This document shows positions 52,370 through 61,925 of a stretch of 64,000 nt of DNA, piece after piece; positions within the stretch are counted from its first letter, which is position 1, and each line of letters starts with the position of its first letter. Origin of the DNA: Maniola hyperantus (Eukaryota; Arthropoda; Insecta; Lepidoptera; Nymphalidae); the NCBI RefSeq assembly GCF_902806685.2, contig NC_048557.2, forward strand, positions 372,001 through 436,000, in the 5' to 3' direction. A model generated the notes under the pieces. That model saw only the letters and a program-made list of their open reading frames with translations, was not told the DNA's origin and did not search any database. A program made the position numbers and the translations under genes.

Positions 52370-53094
52370 AAAGACTAAGGATTTATTATGAGCGGTGATA
52401 GCCTAGTGGAGTAATAGCCAGAGATAACTTTAACAAAATAATGCGGTGCTGCAATGACTCAGTGCGGCCCGCAATCAGATGCGTGCCGCACTCTCCGCCG
52501 CAGTGATTAGTCAGTGCGCTCCGCAGTGCCCCGCACTCGGAGTGATGGAGAGGTTATGGTCTCACCTGCGCTTTGTATGACTCCACTACACGCATTTACT
52601 TTTTCTATGTAAATACACGCTCGTTTGAAAACCTTGATCATTTCCAATGTGTTTAAGTAACATAATAATATTGACTGGATGCGTGAGGCGTTTTTATTAT
52701 TTTCACATCAAAGATCTGCCATTCCCCACAGGGCTAGCGAGGCCTAAACTCTTCTCATTCTGAGAGAATGCCCGTGCTCTGCAGTGAGCCAGTAATGGGT
52801 TGTTGTTGATGATGATAAAGACTAAGGATTTATTGTGAGCGGTGATAGCTTAGTGGAGCCAATAGTTAGAGATAGCTTTAACAAAATAATGCGGTGGTGT
52901 AATGACTCTGCGCGGCGGCGGTGGGGCGGCCCGCAAATAGAAGCGTGCCGCACTCTCCGCCGCAGTGATTAGTCAGTGCGGTCCGCAGTGCCCCGCACTC
53001 GGAATGATGGAGAGTTTATGGTCTCACCTGCGCTTTGTATGACTCCACTAGAGGCAGTAGTTTTTCATTTTAGTCGTTTGAAAAGCCTGATTGG

Positions 53095-53200
53095 AAAAGG
53101 TCTTCTCGGTAGGAAAGGCATTCCGAACCAGTGGTAGATGCATCCGACTATTCGTAAGTACCTACTTGTAAAAGTTTATTCGAATAAAAAAGATTTTTTT
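53095..53200 (+). repeat. LINE tail
   Basis: GGTCTTCTCGGTAGGAAAGG, GGCATTCCGAACCAGTGG and GTAAAAGTTTATTCGAATAA ending in a T run. Same family as 18556. Confidence 0.6.
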
Positions 53201-53317
53201 TTTTTTTTCACATAAAATTTATTAAATAAACTATTAATAAACTTAAATCTAAAAAAACAACATTAAATTAAAACTAAAATAAATTAAATCGTTGAGTTAT
53301 TGGGGTTTTCAATCTTA

Positions 53318-53530
53318 GGTTTTTTTTTAAAGAAATAGCGAGCAAACGAGCAGACGGGTCACCTGATGTTAAGTGATTACCATGAACATTTGCAGCACCA
53401 GAGGAACCGCCGATGCGTTGCCGGGCTTTTAGGAATTTGTTGGTCCGCCCCTTGAATAACCCCATGTTGTAATGTAGTGGGAACACCGCCGATGGGAGTT
53501 GCTTCCACAGAAGAAAGTTTATAGTACTGA
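53318..53530 (-). pseudogene. LINE 3' end family F, reverse copy
   Basis: Minus strand reads LPSAVFPLHYNMGLFKGRTN, then KFLKARQRIGGSSGAAN and SGDPSARLLAIS, a LINE C-terminus. No upstream catalytic part. Confidence 0.65.
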
Positions 53531-53537
53531 TGATTAC

Positions 53538-53611
53538 TAAATTAAAGAGTTCCCACGGAATTTTCAAAAACCTAAATCCACGCAGACGAAGTCGCGGTTA
53601 GCAGCTAGTCT
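53538..53611 (-). repeat. Metulj-like type B head fragment
   Basis: AAAGAGTTCCCACGGAATTT to GTCGCGGTTAGCAGCTAG. Confidence 0.65.
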
Positions 53612-53636
53612 GTTATAAAATTAAATTGGTGCCTTT

Positions 53637-54103
53637 TGTTACACCACGCTGCCACAGCTAATCGCAATGTGCCATTTAAACCGGCCAATGACCGCCACTA
53701 ACGCCGATCACCGCCAATGACAGCCAAGCAACCGCAATAACGCAAATCACCGCCAATAGCAGCCAAGTAATGCCAATAACGCCAACAACAGCCAATAGCA
53801 GCCCAGCTGAAGCTCTACTACCAAATGCCTTCGGAGTTCGGTGGGGGAAAAAGCTATAAAATGCCCTGTGAGCTCATTTTTAGGATTATTATTCTATCAT
53901 ACGCATTGTAAGCAAAAACTCTGTCAGTTTAAGTAAATAAACAGTAAATATGTAAATTAGTGTAATAGTGTAACTATTAAGTGCGGTGTAAATAGTAACG
54001 ACTAAATCAGAGTGATTATAATATTAGTGTGATATATGAAGTTGCAAATAAATTAGTGTGATTGTACACTGCTTTGCTCTTTTTATTTATACCCACTGTT
54101 TCA
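53637..54103 (+). mobile_element. Solo LTR, 467 bp, with 4-bp target duplication
   Basis: Begins TGTTACACC and ends GTTTCA, flanked by CTTT on both sides (53633-53636, 54104-54107). It holds a TATA box (TATAAA, 53855-53860) and later AATAAA signals (about 53935 and 54047), in LTR order. 53690-53805 is a degenerate CCGCCAATGA-like minisatellite in the U3 part. No internal element remains. Confidence 0.7.
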
Positions 54104-54107
54104 CTTT

Positions 54108-54492
54108 ATAATGCAACGTTGCCTGGCACTATAGTGAATAACTTTCAATAATTATGTTTGTGTGTGATATTGACATAACGTGTATAGATTTGGGAGTGTT
54201 GCCCTGTTTTTGTTGATTATACCATACCTTATTATATTCATGTTTTGGTATTTAGGACACTATGTTAGTATACCTAATGACTAAAATGCTATGTGTGAAT
54301 ATCAACAGCTAAGTATTAAAGCAATTAATAATATTATTAGACATACCTCTCAAACACAGGGGAGGGAATTGGGCACATATAGTTTCTAACTGAATGAGAG
54401 ACTATTGATTATTCATTTTCAATTCAGTCATAACTTATCGAAGTAGCTTATGCTTGCAATTTCATCAGCTAGAATAGAATAGAAAAGATTTT
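54108..54492. other. No recognised feature
   Basis: AT-rich. A short Metulj-like scrap (GTAGCTTATGCTTGCAATTT) is at 54442. Confidence 0.35.
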
Positions 54493-54715
54493 AGGACTCC
54501 ATGCCCTATGGGTGCCAACGGGACCCTGTTACTTATGCCTCTGCTGTCCATTCGTCTGTCCGTCCGTCCATCTGTCTGTCAGCGGGCTGTATCTTATGAA
54601 CCGTAATACTTAGATAGAGAGTTGAAATTTTCAGCTAGTGTGTATTTCTATTGCTGCTGTAAGGAAAAATAATTAAAAATTAAAAATGGCCATTGTAGCA
54701 ATTTAGCATCATCTA
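54493..54715 (+). repeat. Repeat C2
   Basis: TTAGGACTCCATGCCCTATG, GTGCCAACGGGACCCTG, (GTCC/GTCT)n, CAGCGGGCTGTATCTTATG, TTGAAATTTTCAGCTAGTG. Confidence 0.65.
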
Positions 54716-55063
54716 CATAGTTCTATAAATGTTTGTCTTTGTATAGTGGTAAAAAAATTGGATTCGAAAGCACTTTTGTTTATTCGAATAAAAATTCTAT
54801 TCTATTCTATTCTATTCCGTAGCCTCAGAATACATTTAAAACTGCTATTTTATTTTCTAAGTCTTCAGCCAGGAATTAACTAAAAAAACTATCCATTACT
54901 TAATTAATGCTTGATTAAAATTAGTTAAATCCGATTTTCTTAACAATCTCACTGTAGTGAGTAAGCCGATTAAGGGATGATTTATGCCAGCACGTGGCGA
55001 GCGCGGCTCTGCCACGTACGACACGCGGACGAGGCACATTCAAAACGTCACGTACATTTTACA
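54716..55063. other. LINE tail with (TTCTA)n, then non-repeat DNA
   Basis: 54745-54817 ends GAATAAAAATTCTATTC plus pentamers. 54985-55060 is CpG-rich (GGCGAGCGCGGCTCTGCC) without recognised identity. Confidence 0.45.
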
Positions 55064-55206
55064 CAGGGTGTAAACAGAATACTGGCAAAAACGAAGACAG
55101 GTGATAGTACTGATGATTACTGATATTATGATACTACAAAAAAACGCGAAAAAATATAAAAAACCCTATAATTTTGTAAAAGTTAACGATATAATTGCAA
55201 ATAATT
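55064..55206 (+). mobile_element. MITE family M2, left half, interrupted
   Basis: CAGGGTGTAAACAGAATACT, GGCAAAAACGAAGACAGGTG up to ATTGCAAATAA, where a LINE tail begins. Confidence 0.65.
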
Positions 55207-55327
55207 TCACCCTCACCATCTGGGTGTCTGGTGCACTTCGACCGTCCGCTGCGCCAGATCCTTCTTTCCACGCACGTGCAAACTGTGGAACCAACTCCCA
55301 TCGGCGGTGTTCCCACTAGATTATAAC
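55207..55327 (+). repeat. LINE 3' end family F, cut by the LTR element
   Basis: CTGGGTGTCTGGTGCACTTC to GGCGGTGTTCCCACTAGATT then ATAAC, where the LTR starts. The missing half should lie beyond the right end of the window. Confidence 0.7.
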
Positions 55328-56649
55328 TGTAAGGGTGGTAAATTGGGCGGAATAGAAATATACCCGGATACGGAATAATCTACCACCTTACAAAGATTAG
55401 AGGAAAAAAAATATGATTTTACTTGATCTATCTACCTAGTAAAGAATAGAAGCTAGCCGTCGACTCCCTTGTAATGTATATGAGGTGTTATAAATGAAAT
55501 TTGCTAGATGTTAGGCAAAATTGTTTTTAATGTAACTTTTACCGGGGTCGCTTAATACAGAATGATGGCTAATAATGCTTAGTTATTCTAGCTTAATGCC
55601 AAGACTTAATTTAGATACATTAGAATGACTTAGGAAGATAGTACATAAGATCTATGTTTTAAATTTAAGATGCCATTGGCATGGAATAGACAATGACACA
55701 GTAAAATTCATAAAATTGTTTCAAAATAAAAGCTCAGTAGTAAAGACAGGGTTCTTACTGTACACATACACTAAGAAGGTTCACTAAACTGTTCTAGGAT
55801 ACAAACATTTGCTTACTTGTAGGTGCGAAGACTGCAAGGTAGCTGGACGGCATCGGCCAAGATCCAAAACTCAATTTATTTGATTCTTCACAACCGAAAT
55901 GTTTCATTACAAAGATTTTCACCAAGTCTTATCCATAGCAATTAAGTTGTCAACGTGAATGTGCAAAAGAAATAAATACGAAAACCGAAAACGTAAACGT
56001 AAAACTAAAACGGAAAACTGAAGCTAAACGTAAAACGTAAACGTAAACGTAAACCCTATTGAACTCCTGGCCACCAATGGTTTTCAGAAGTCCACCCACA
56101 ACCCATTATCCTCATTTATTTGGGAAGTTAAAATAACTGGAACATAACTGATGAAACATTGAAAATACGTTAGGATGACTAAAATTTATGACTATTGTAT
56201 TTTTCCAGGCGAAGCCATGGGCGAAAAGAAGTGAGATTTTCCTGGAACGAAAAAAATTCGTCTTCACATGTTGACTCCAGGAAAATTCTAAATCTCAGCA
56301 ATCGGTGTTGCCAGACGCAACCCGAGTGTGGCCGCTCTCAGTTAGTTTGATCATAAAGCCAATTCATTTTTGAATATTTGCGGAACCTAAGGATATATTA
56401 TAAGAACCGTTTTGTTAATGACTTAACAATAAACAAATGATATTATGGTTTTATTTAATTATTTTGTTTTATTTTTACGACAATTGACAACGAAGCAAAC
56501 GCCATCTATTGTGGCTCGAATGAACTCTGAACATCGACCCACGCGTAGTTCTGCACCTTGATGCTAGGTGGCACCAACATACTTTGAACAAAATTGATTT
56601 TAATTAAAAGCGAAACGCTAATTAGTAGTTCAAAATTTACAACGTCACA
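55328..56649 (-). repeat. 3' LTR, 1322 bp
   Basis: Plus-strand ends TGTAAGGG and GTCACA, i.e. TG...CA in both readings. It matches the right LTR over all 892 overlapping bases. The end carries a small inverted repeat GTAAGGGTGGTA / TACCACCTTAC, and (CGTAAA)n runs lie near 55990-56055. Target duplication candidates ATAAC or TAAC end at 55327. Confidence 0.9.
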
Positions 56650-56652
56650 ATA

Positions 56653-56663
56653 CTTCCCCTCCT
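56653..56663 (-). other. Polypurine tract
   Basis: Minus strand AGGAGGGGAAG followed by TAT and then the LTR start TGTGACG; the expected plus-strand primer for reverse transcription. Confidence 0.8.
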
Positions 56664-57471
56664 ACGAAAAGGTTCAACAGGTTGAACCACGCTGCCCTCA
56701 GCGTCATCCAACAACTACTAACAATTTGCCTGAAACAAACAAACAAAAAAAAACACAGAAGTTACGCGTGAACGCACATCTACTACTAACAAGGAAAATT
56801 GTCTAACAAAATAAATATACTGAAAACAGTGTAAGGTTTTATACATTATACTTAACTACACAACCCTAACTTCTAAAAAGAATATATACAAAAAAACTTC
56901 ATGGTGTCTAAGACACTTGAGTGGAAACATCTTGGCATCATTCTTCAGCTGACTGATAGAATGCGTCTAGGCCTACGGTGGTTCACTCTTTTAAACTACC
57001 ATCTTAATATTTGTTACTCAACAAATACGGAAAAACTGGTTGTGAACGGGTCCATCTGATATGGCAACCGTTCTCTATCCCATTCGGAAAAATAAAACCG
57101 AATCAAAATCGGAATATGAGAAAAAAAACGAAATAACTCTCCTAGAAAATAGATCTCGGAACAGAATCGGAAAAATAACAGAAATGATCCATTATCTAGA
57201 AGGAAAACGAAAACAAAACACAAAACCCCCCCTTTTCGTTATCCCCAAAGTACGATATTTGCATTTTTACTTTCTCAACCGGTTGGTCTACCACAAGCAT
57301 TCCAATCATCACATATTCATCCCTACATACATCCACTACATTCCTCCTCAACTGAACCATGGTAATGTAACTGTTAACTCAGAACATCACTACACTCATT
57401 CAAATTCCTAATTGAATATTGATAACTTAAATATTCAAACAGTTTAGACCAAACTAAGTAATGGCAAATAT
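56664..57471 (-). other. Non-coding 3' region of the LTR element
   Basis: Between pol and the purine tract. The open frames here (69 codons minus, 116 plus) are low complexity; I see no signal peptide, membrane span or furin-like site that would mark an env gene. Confidence 0.6.
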
Positions 57472-60400
57472 CTACTTCTTAATATCCTTAATATGCCAAG
57501 TGCCTATTGGGTGGTTGTCAGCTACTCTAACTAGTTCATAAACCAAAGGTGACAAAACCTTGACAACCCTGCACTTTTCATACTTAGGTGCCAGCTTAGC
57601 TGCGAAAAAATTTGTAGCGTCGCTTTGTGGATAGGTCTTTTTCCACACTATATCCCCAACAGAATAGCTTGCAGACCTACGCCTTAAGTTGTAATGCGTT
57701 GCATACTCTGCATGAGCCTGAAACAAATTTCTCCTAACCTGACCAAATATGTCCTCCAAAGTTCCAAACTTTCCTGCGTATTCCTCCCTTGGAATTCCGG
57801 CCTCGTACTCCTTATCCGTGTCCTTATAGAAGGAACCATTTAAGACCGGTTCTCTAGCGTGGACAAGGAAGAACGGGGAGAATCCAGTGGATTCATTAAC
57901 CGCACTGTTTATGGCGAACTGGACCTTGTACAGGTTTTCGTCCCAGGACCTGTGGTTATCTTTCACAAAAGCGGCTACAGCAGTCATAACAACCTTATTG
58001 TACCTCTCAACAAGGTTAACTTGCGGAGTGTACAGTGGTGTGTAGTGTAATTTCGGAATATTATAACGCTTAATGAGATTACGGAATTCAGATCCTGTAA
58101 ATTGGGACCCATTGTCCACAATCACAGTCTCTGGAACACTATGGTTCAAAAATACAAAATTCTCTAGCGCTTTAACAACAGCGGCACCTGTGGCACGCCG
58201 TAACGGAAACAACATTGTATATTTCGAAAAACAACACGTCACCACAAAAAGAAATGTAAATCCTGATTTAGACCTAGGCAAAGGTCCGACTAAATCAGCC
58301 GAAATGACCTGAAAAGGTCTCTCGCAGACTTTAGGCTTCCCAAGCAGACCTGGAGTGGCTGATGTCGTGTGTTTATACGCAGAGCAAGTATCACAATTCT
58401 TAACGTACTCAACCACGTCCTTATACATACCACGCCAAAAATATCTGAGGGATAATCTGCGATGAGTTTTGAACACACCAAAATGACCTGCAGTTGCATC
58501 TGCATGGTTTTGTTGCATAATTCTAAGGATGTCGTTCTTGTGGACTACCTCTTTCCAGTCGAACTCACTGAGAAGCTGGTATTTACATTTACTGTAACGA
58601 TATAGTTTATCGTTCAAAATACAAAAATTCGGAAAATTTGCTGGATTGGTTTTACAGCCATTAAATGTTTTGTCATACCAGTCATCTACCAAAACTTGTT
58701 GACTAGAGTTATCATTACGATCACCAACTACATCTACGTGTATGAGTCTCGACAAGGTATCCGGAACTACATTATCACAACCCTTCCTATGTTCGATAAC
58801 AAAATTATACTGTGATAATCTACAACCCCATCTGGCGAGTCGTCCTGAGGGATTTTCTAAATTTAAGAACCACTTTAGGGATGCATGGTCTGTGATAATT
58901 GTGACTGGCTTGGAACCAAAATAAGCCTGAAATTTCTCCACTGCAAAAATCACAGCTAGAGCCTCGCGTTCCGTCGCGCTGTAATTCCTTTCGTTTTTAT
59001 TTAGGCTCCTACTGACATACGCAATGGGATGATCGCAACCATCGGTTTCTTGCGTCAGCATACCGCCAACACCATATGCAGAAGCATCACAATGTATTTT
59101 GAATGGTTTTTCAAAATTCGGTACCGCAAGAACAGGTGCGGTTACCAACGCATTCTTCAATGTATTAAATGCTACCTCTGCCTGTTCGCTCCACTCAAAT
59201 TTAGGTGCGTTCTTTCCTTTACTCGTTAGTCTATTGAGTGGTGCAGCGATGGTTGAAAAATTCCTAATAAAGCGCCTGTACCAAGAACAAGTGCCTAGGA
59301 AAATCTTTACCTCCTGTGCAGTTTTTGGGGTCGGAAAGTTCAAAACTGCGGCAACTTTTCCAGGATCTGTGCGTAAACCAAATTCATCCACTATATACCC
59401 TAAATATTTCAAAGAGTTTCTAAAAAAATTACATTTATCAAAATTTATGGATAGTTGAGCCATTTTTAGTTTATCCAGAACTCTGTTTAATAAAATTAAA
59501 TGGGTTTCAAAATCAGCAGAACAAATAACAATATCATCTATATAACAAAATACTATTCCATTTTCAATATCACTACAAAAATTTTGATTAAATAACTGGT
59601 CCATTAACCTCTGCTGTCGTGCTGGTGCACCGCATAGGCCAAACGGCATGACTTTAAATTTGAATAACCCTCTACCAGGAACTGTAAAACTGGTTTTTTC
59701 CTGAGAGTCGTTAGCTAACGGAATTTGCCAGAAACTTGAACTTAAATCAATCGATGATAAAAACCTTGCCTCTTTCAAGCTATCTAGAATTTGTGGAATG
59801 TACGGTATTGAGTATGAATCCCCCTTTGTCACTGAATTTAATTTCCTGCAATCTAGGCAAAATCTCCAGTCTCCATTTGCCTTTTTCACTAAAATTGCTG
59901 GGTTATTCCAAGGGCTTTCACTCGGAGTAACTACGTCCATTTCCAGCATCCTATCTAACTCTTTACTTAAAGCTTCCTTCTTTTCGGGAGAAAGTGGATA
60001 TTGTTTTATTTTTATTGGCAAGGCATCACCGGTGTCAATAACATGTTCAATTAATTTTGTTCTACCCAATCCAATTTTCTCTGAAGAAATATCTAAAAAT
60101 TTATTTACTACAGACTGGGCTAATTCTTTCTGTTGAGATGATAAGTTTTCAAAAGAAGTGATGGTATGAATTTGTTTATTATCAATCGCACAAATATTGT
60201 AAAATTGAGAAGGTGCCTTAATTAATTCTAAATTATCAAAAATGCCAGGGGCTAACTGAAATGTTTTCCAAAAGTCACAACCAAAAATAACATCCGCTAT
60301 TATAGAGGGTACTACAAAAAATTTTATTATGTGAGTTACGGAATTATAAGTAATCGGAATAAACATATAACCCATGCAATCAAGTTTGTCTCCATTTGCC

Positions 60401-60660
60401 ACTGAAAATGTGGTATCAATACTGCTATGCAGTTTATAACCGAATCTCAAAAAAACCTTGTGCGCCTGGTTACCCAAAATTGACGCGCAAGCACCGGAAT
60501 CTAGTAAACCTGTAATCTCAAAACCGTCAACAAAAACCTTTAAATGTGGCCTAAAGTCTCGTTTATCCACTGAATACAGAACTGTGTCAGGTAAAAGGGA
60601 TGTTTTGTTGTTAATGACCAAGTTCTTTACTTGTGTCTCTGCACAGTTCTTACTAATTAG
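57472..60660 (-). CDS. pol: Pro-Pol polyprotein (protease, RT, RNase H, integrase), reached by -1 frameshift
   Basis: The open frame starts at the codon after the slippery site (60660) and gives about 1062 residues; numbering below uses the TTG at 60621, since no ATG leads the frame. Aspartic protease LLDSGA at 39-44. RT: SSIDL (Asp 292) and YIDD (360-363); the usual NAP-TFQ motif is here GAPARQQRLM. RNase H: HCDAS (Asp 512), the ATEREALAV block and TDH (Asp 578). Integrase zinc finger His 706, His 713, Cys 743, Cys 746; catalytic Asp 776, Asp 836, Glu 872 with 35 residues between the last two. A GPY/F-like module (LAPKYEKCRVVKV) closes the protein; no chromodomain. Frame intact, catalytic residues present. 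Confidence 0.92.
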   Translation of the reverse strand, partial: LISKNCAETQVKNLVINNKTSLLPDTVLYSVDKRDFRPHLKVFVDGFEITGLLDSGACASILGNQAHKVFLRFGYKLHSSIDTTFSVANGDKLDCMGYMFIPITYNSVTHIIKFFVVPSIIADVIFGCDFWKTFQLAPGIFDNLELIKAPSQFYNICAIDNKQIHTITSFENLSSQQKELAQSVVNKFLDISSEKIGLGRTKLIEHVIDTGDALPIKIKQYPLSPEKKEALSKELDRMLEMDVVTPSESPWNNPAILVKKANGDWRFCLDCRKLNSVTKGDSYSIPYIPQILDSLKEARFLSSIDLSSSFWQIPLANDSQEKTSFTVPGRGLFKFKVMPFGLCGAPARQQRLMDQLFNQNFCSDIENGIVFCYIDDIVICSADFETHLILLNRVLDKLKMAQLSINFDKCNFFRNSLKYLGYIVDEFGLRTDPGKVAAVLNFPTPKTAQEVKIFLGTCSWYRRFIRNFSTIAAPLNRLTSKGKNAPKFEWSEQAEVAFNTLKNALVTAPVLAVPNFEKPFKIHCDASAYGVGGMLTQETDGCDHPIAYVSRSLNKNERNYSATEREALAVIFAVEKFQAYFGSKPVTIITDHASLKWFLNLENPSGRLARWGCRLSQYNFVIEHRKGCDNVVPDTLSRLIHVDVVGDRNDNSSQQVLVDDWYDKTFNGCKTNPANFPNFCILNDKLYRYSKCKYQLLSEFDWKEVVHKNDILRIMQQNHADATAGHFGVFKTHRRLSLRYFWRGMYKDVVEYVKNCDTCSAYKHTTSATPGLLGKPKVCERPFQVISADLVGPLPRSKSGFTFLFVVTCCFSKYTMLFPLRRATGAAVVKALENFVFLNHSVPETVIVDNGSQFTGSEFRNLIKRYNIPKLHYTPLYTPQVNLVERYNKVVMTAVAAFVKDNHRSWDENLYKVQFAINSAVNESTGFSPFFLVHAREPVLNGSFYKDTDKEYEAGIPREEYAGKFGTLEDIFGQVRRNLFQAHAEYATHYNLRRRSASYSVGDIVWKKTYPQSDATNFFAAKLAPKYEKCRVVKVLSPLVYELVRVADNHPIGTWHIKDIKK

Positions 60661-61925
60661 TTTTTTGAATTTTTGTCCGGAGCGGGTTTACTAATCGCCT
60701 TTTTACTACAACTTGGACATGTCTTTACTGTAAAGTTCTGACGTCCACACGAAAAACATCTAATAAATTTCGGAACTGTCCTGCAAAATTTAAAGGAATG
60801 GTTACCCTTGCCGCACTTGTAACATAGTTGTTTATTTGTTTTCGTAAAATCAGTGCCTTTACTTGTATCAACCTTAGGTGCAGGTGTGACTGAAAGTGTG
60901 TTTATCTGTTTTGTCACTTGTTTGTAAGCAAACTCTGAACTTAAAGTTGCCTTACTGTTAGTAGGCTCAGAAAATAAGGCGGAACGCTGCCTCGCAGCCT
61001 CTAGTTTGCGACACTTTTCCTTCAACATTGCGACAGACTTAATGTCAACAAGAGCTAATTGTTCTGAGTAAAAAGGGCGAATATTATGTAATAAAATTTG
61101 TAACTTTTGTTCTTCGGAAAGTGGTGTTGACAACCTTGAAAACATGCAAAACATTATAGCGAAATAGATAGACACAGGTTCTTCAGAGCCTTGTGTTCTT
61201 GCTCGAATTTCACCTAGCAACCTGTAGTCATAATCTACTGCATCAAATTCCTCTAAAAATAAAGTTTTCAATTCTGACCAAGACGAAACTTGACATTTGT
61301 TGCCTCTGTACCATAACAATGCTCGGCCTGTAAAAAGATGAAATGCAGAAACAAATAATTTTCCATCTGAAACGCCATAAGATCTTTTATATTCCTCAAC
61401 GCGTTCGATGAAACTGCGCGGATCACCCTGTCCGTTGAAATGTAACTTCCACTTGGCAACATTTTTATCACCAGTGCAGTCAACGGCGGTACTCTCGGAA
61501 TCCAGTGATTCGTCGTGAGACGACTCATTGTCAGCATCTAATCTGGAAATCAAACTCTGCAACTTTGTATGTAATTCACTCTTCCTACTTATTAAGCTGA
61601 GTTCGGAACACTGTATTCTCAAAATTCTAAAGTACAAATGTGAAGCTAAAGCTTTAGACCTACAGAGGGCATGTCTATCTTTAGTGTCAGAACACTTTTT
61701 TAATAAATCTTCTAAGTCTTGAAGTTTTTTAGTAATAACCCCTAACTCACTTTCAGAAGTGAAATCCGTCTCTAAAATTGATTCAGAAGGAATTTCCTGA
61801 ATTAATTGTTTTAACTGTTTCTTTAAACCTAGCACTGTAGGTGCTGGAGTTTCGGAACGAATGGATACCTCATAACACAATTCGTCCTTCAAAAGTGAAT
61901 GAAACTGGGCAAAAGTCTGTTCCAT
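60657..61925 (-). CDS. gag: Gag polyprotein, 422 aa
   Basis: ATG at 61925 to TAA at 60657. Residues about 30-130 look helical. The capsid-like retrotransposon gag region is about 158-230 (WKLHFNGQGDPRSFIERV, FHLFTGRALLWYR, LFLEEFD). A CCHC knuckle is Cys 368, Cys 371, His 376, Cys 381; a second, Cys 390, Cys 393, then Phe 398 in the His position, Cys 403, is degenerate. It packages element RNA and forms the particle, by family knowledge. The last sense codons are part of the frameshift site. Confidence 0.9.
   Translation of the reverse strand: MEQTFAQFHSLLKDELCYEVSIRSETPAPTVLGLKKQLKQLIQEIPSESILETDFTSESELGVITKKLQDLEDLLKKCSDTKDRHALCRSKALASHLYFRILRIQCSELSLISRKSELHTKLQSLISRLDADNESSHDESLDSESTAVDCTGDKNVAKWKLHFNGQGDPRSFIERVEEYKRSYGVSDGKLFVSAFHLFTGRALLWYRGNKCQVSSWSELKTLFLEEFDAVDYDYRLLGEIRARTQGSEEPVSIYFAIMFCMFSRLSTPLSEEQKLQILLHNIRPFYSEQLALVDIKSVAMLKEKCRKLEAARQRSALFSEPTNSKATLSSEFAYKQVTKQINTLSVTPAPKVDTSKGTDFTKTNKQLCYKCGKGNHSFKFCRTVPKFIRCFSCGRQNFTVKTCPSCSKKAISKPAPDKNSKN
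60660..60666 (-). other. -1 ribosomal frameshift site A AAA AAC
   Basis: Minus strand reads TCA AAA AAC TAA in the gag frame. The heptamer A AAA AAC is a canonical slippery sequence; slipping back one base continues CTA ATT AGT straight into the pol frame and skips the gag stop. Confidence 0.85.

Larger units (their letters stand above)
49735..53050 (+). repeat. Higher-order tandem array, 1.21-kb unit
   Basis: Copies 50571-51784 and 51785-52997 are tandem, with a leading partial (49735 on) and a trailing partial (52998-53050). Each unit contains two subunits that start CTCGGAGTGATGGAGAG: about 751 bp and 462 bp. Both include the GC-rich block GTGCCGCACTCTCCGCCGCA and a SINE D1 body (CACATCAAAGATCTGCCA to GATGATGAT). 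The longer subunit differs by a 302-bp retroelement end. Confidence 0.85.

Noticed and set aside
57061..57411. 116-codon plus-strand open frame in the 3' part of the LTR element
   Set aside because: Antisense to the element, low complexity, and with no domain; no sign of an env gene on either strand.
59798..60136. 112-codon and other plus-strand frames under pol
   Set aside because: Shadow frames of the intact pol coding sequence.
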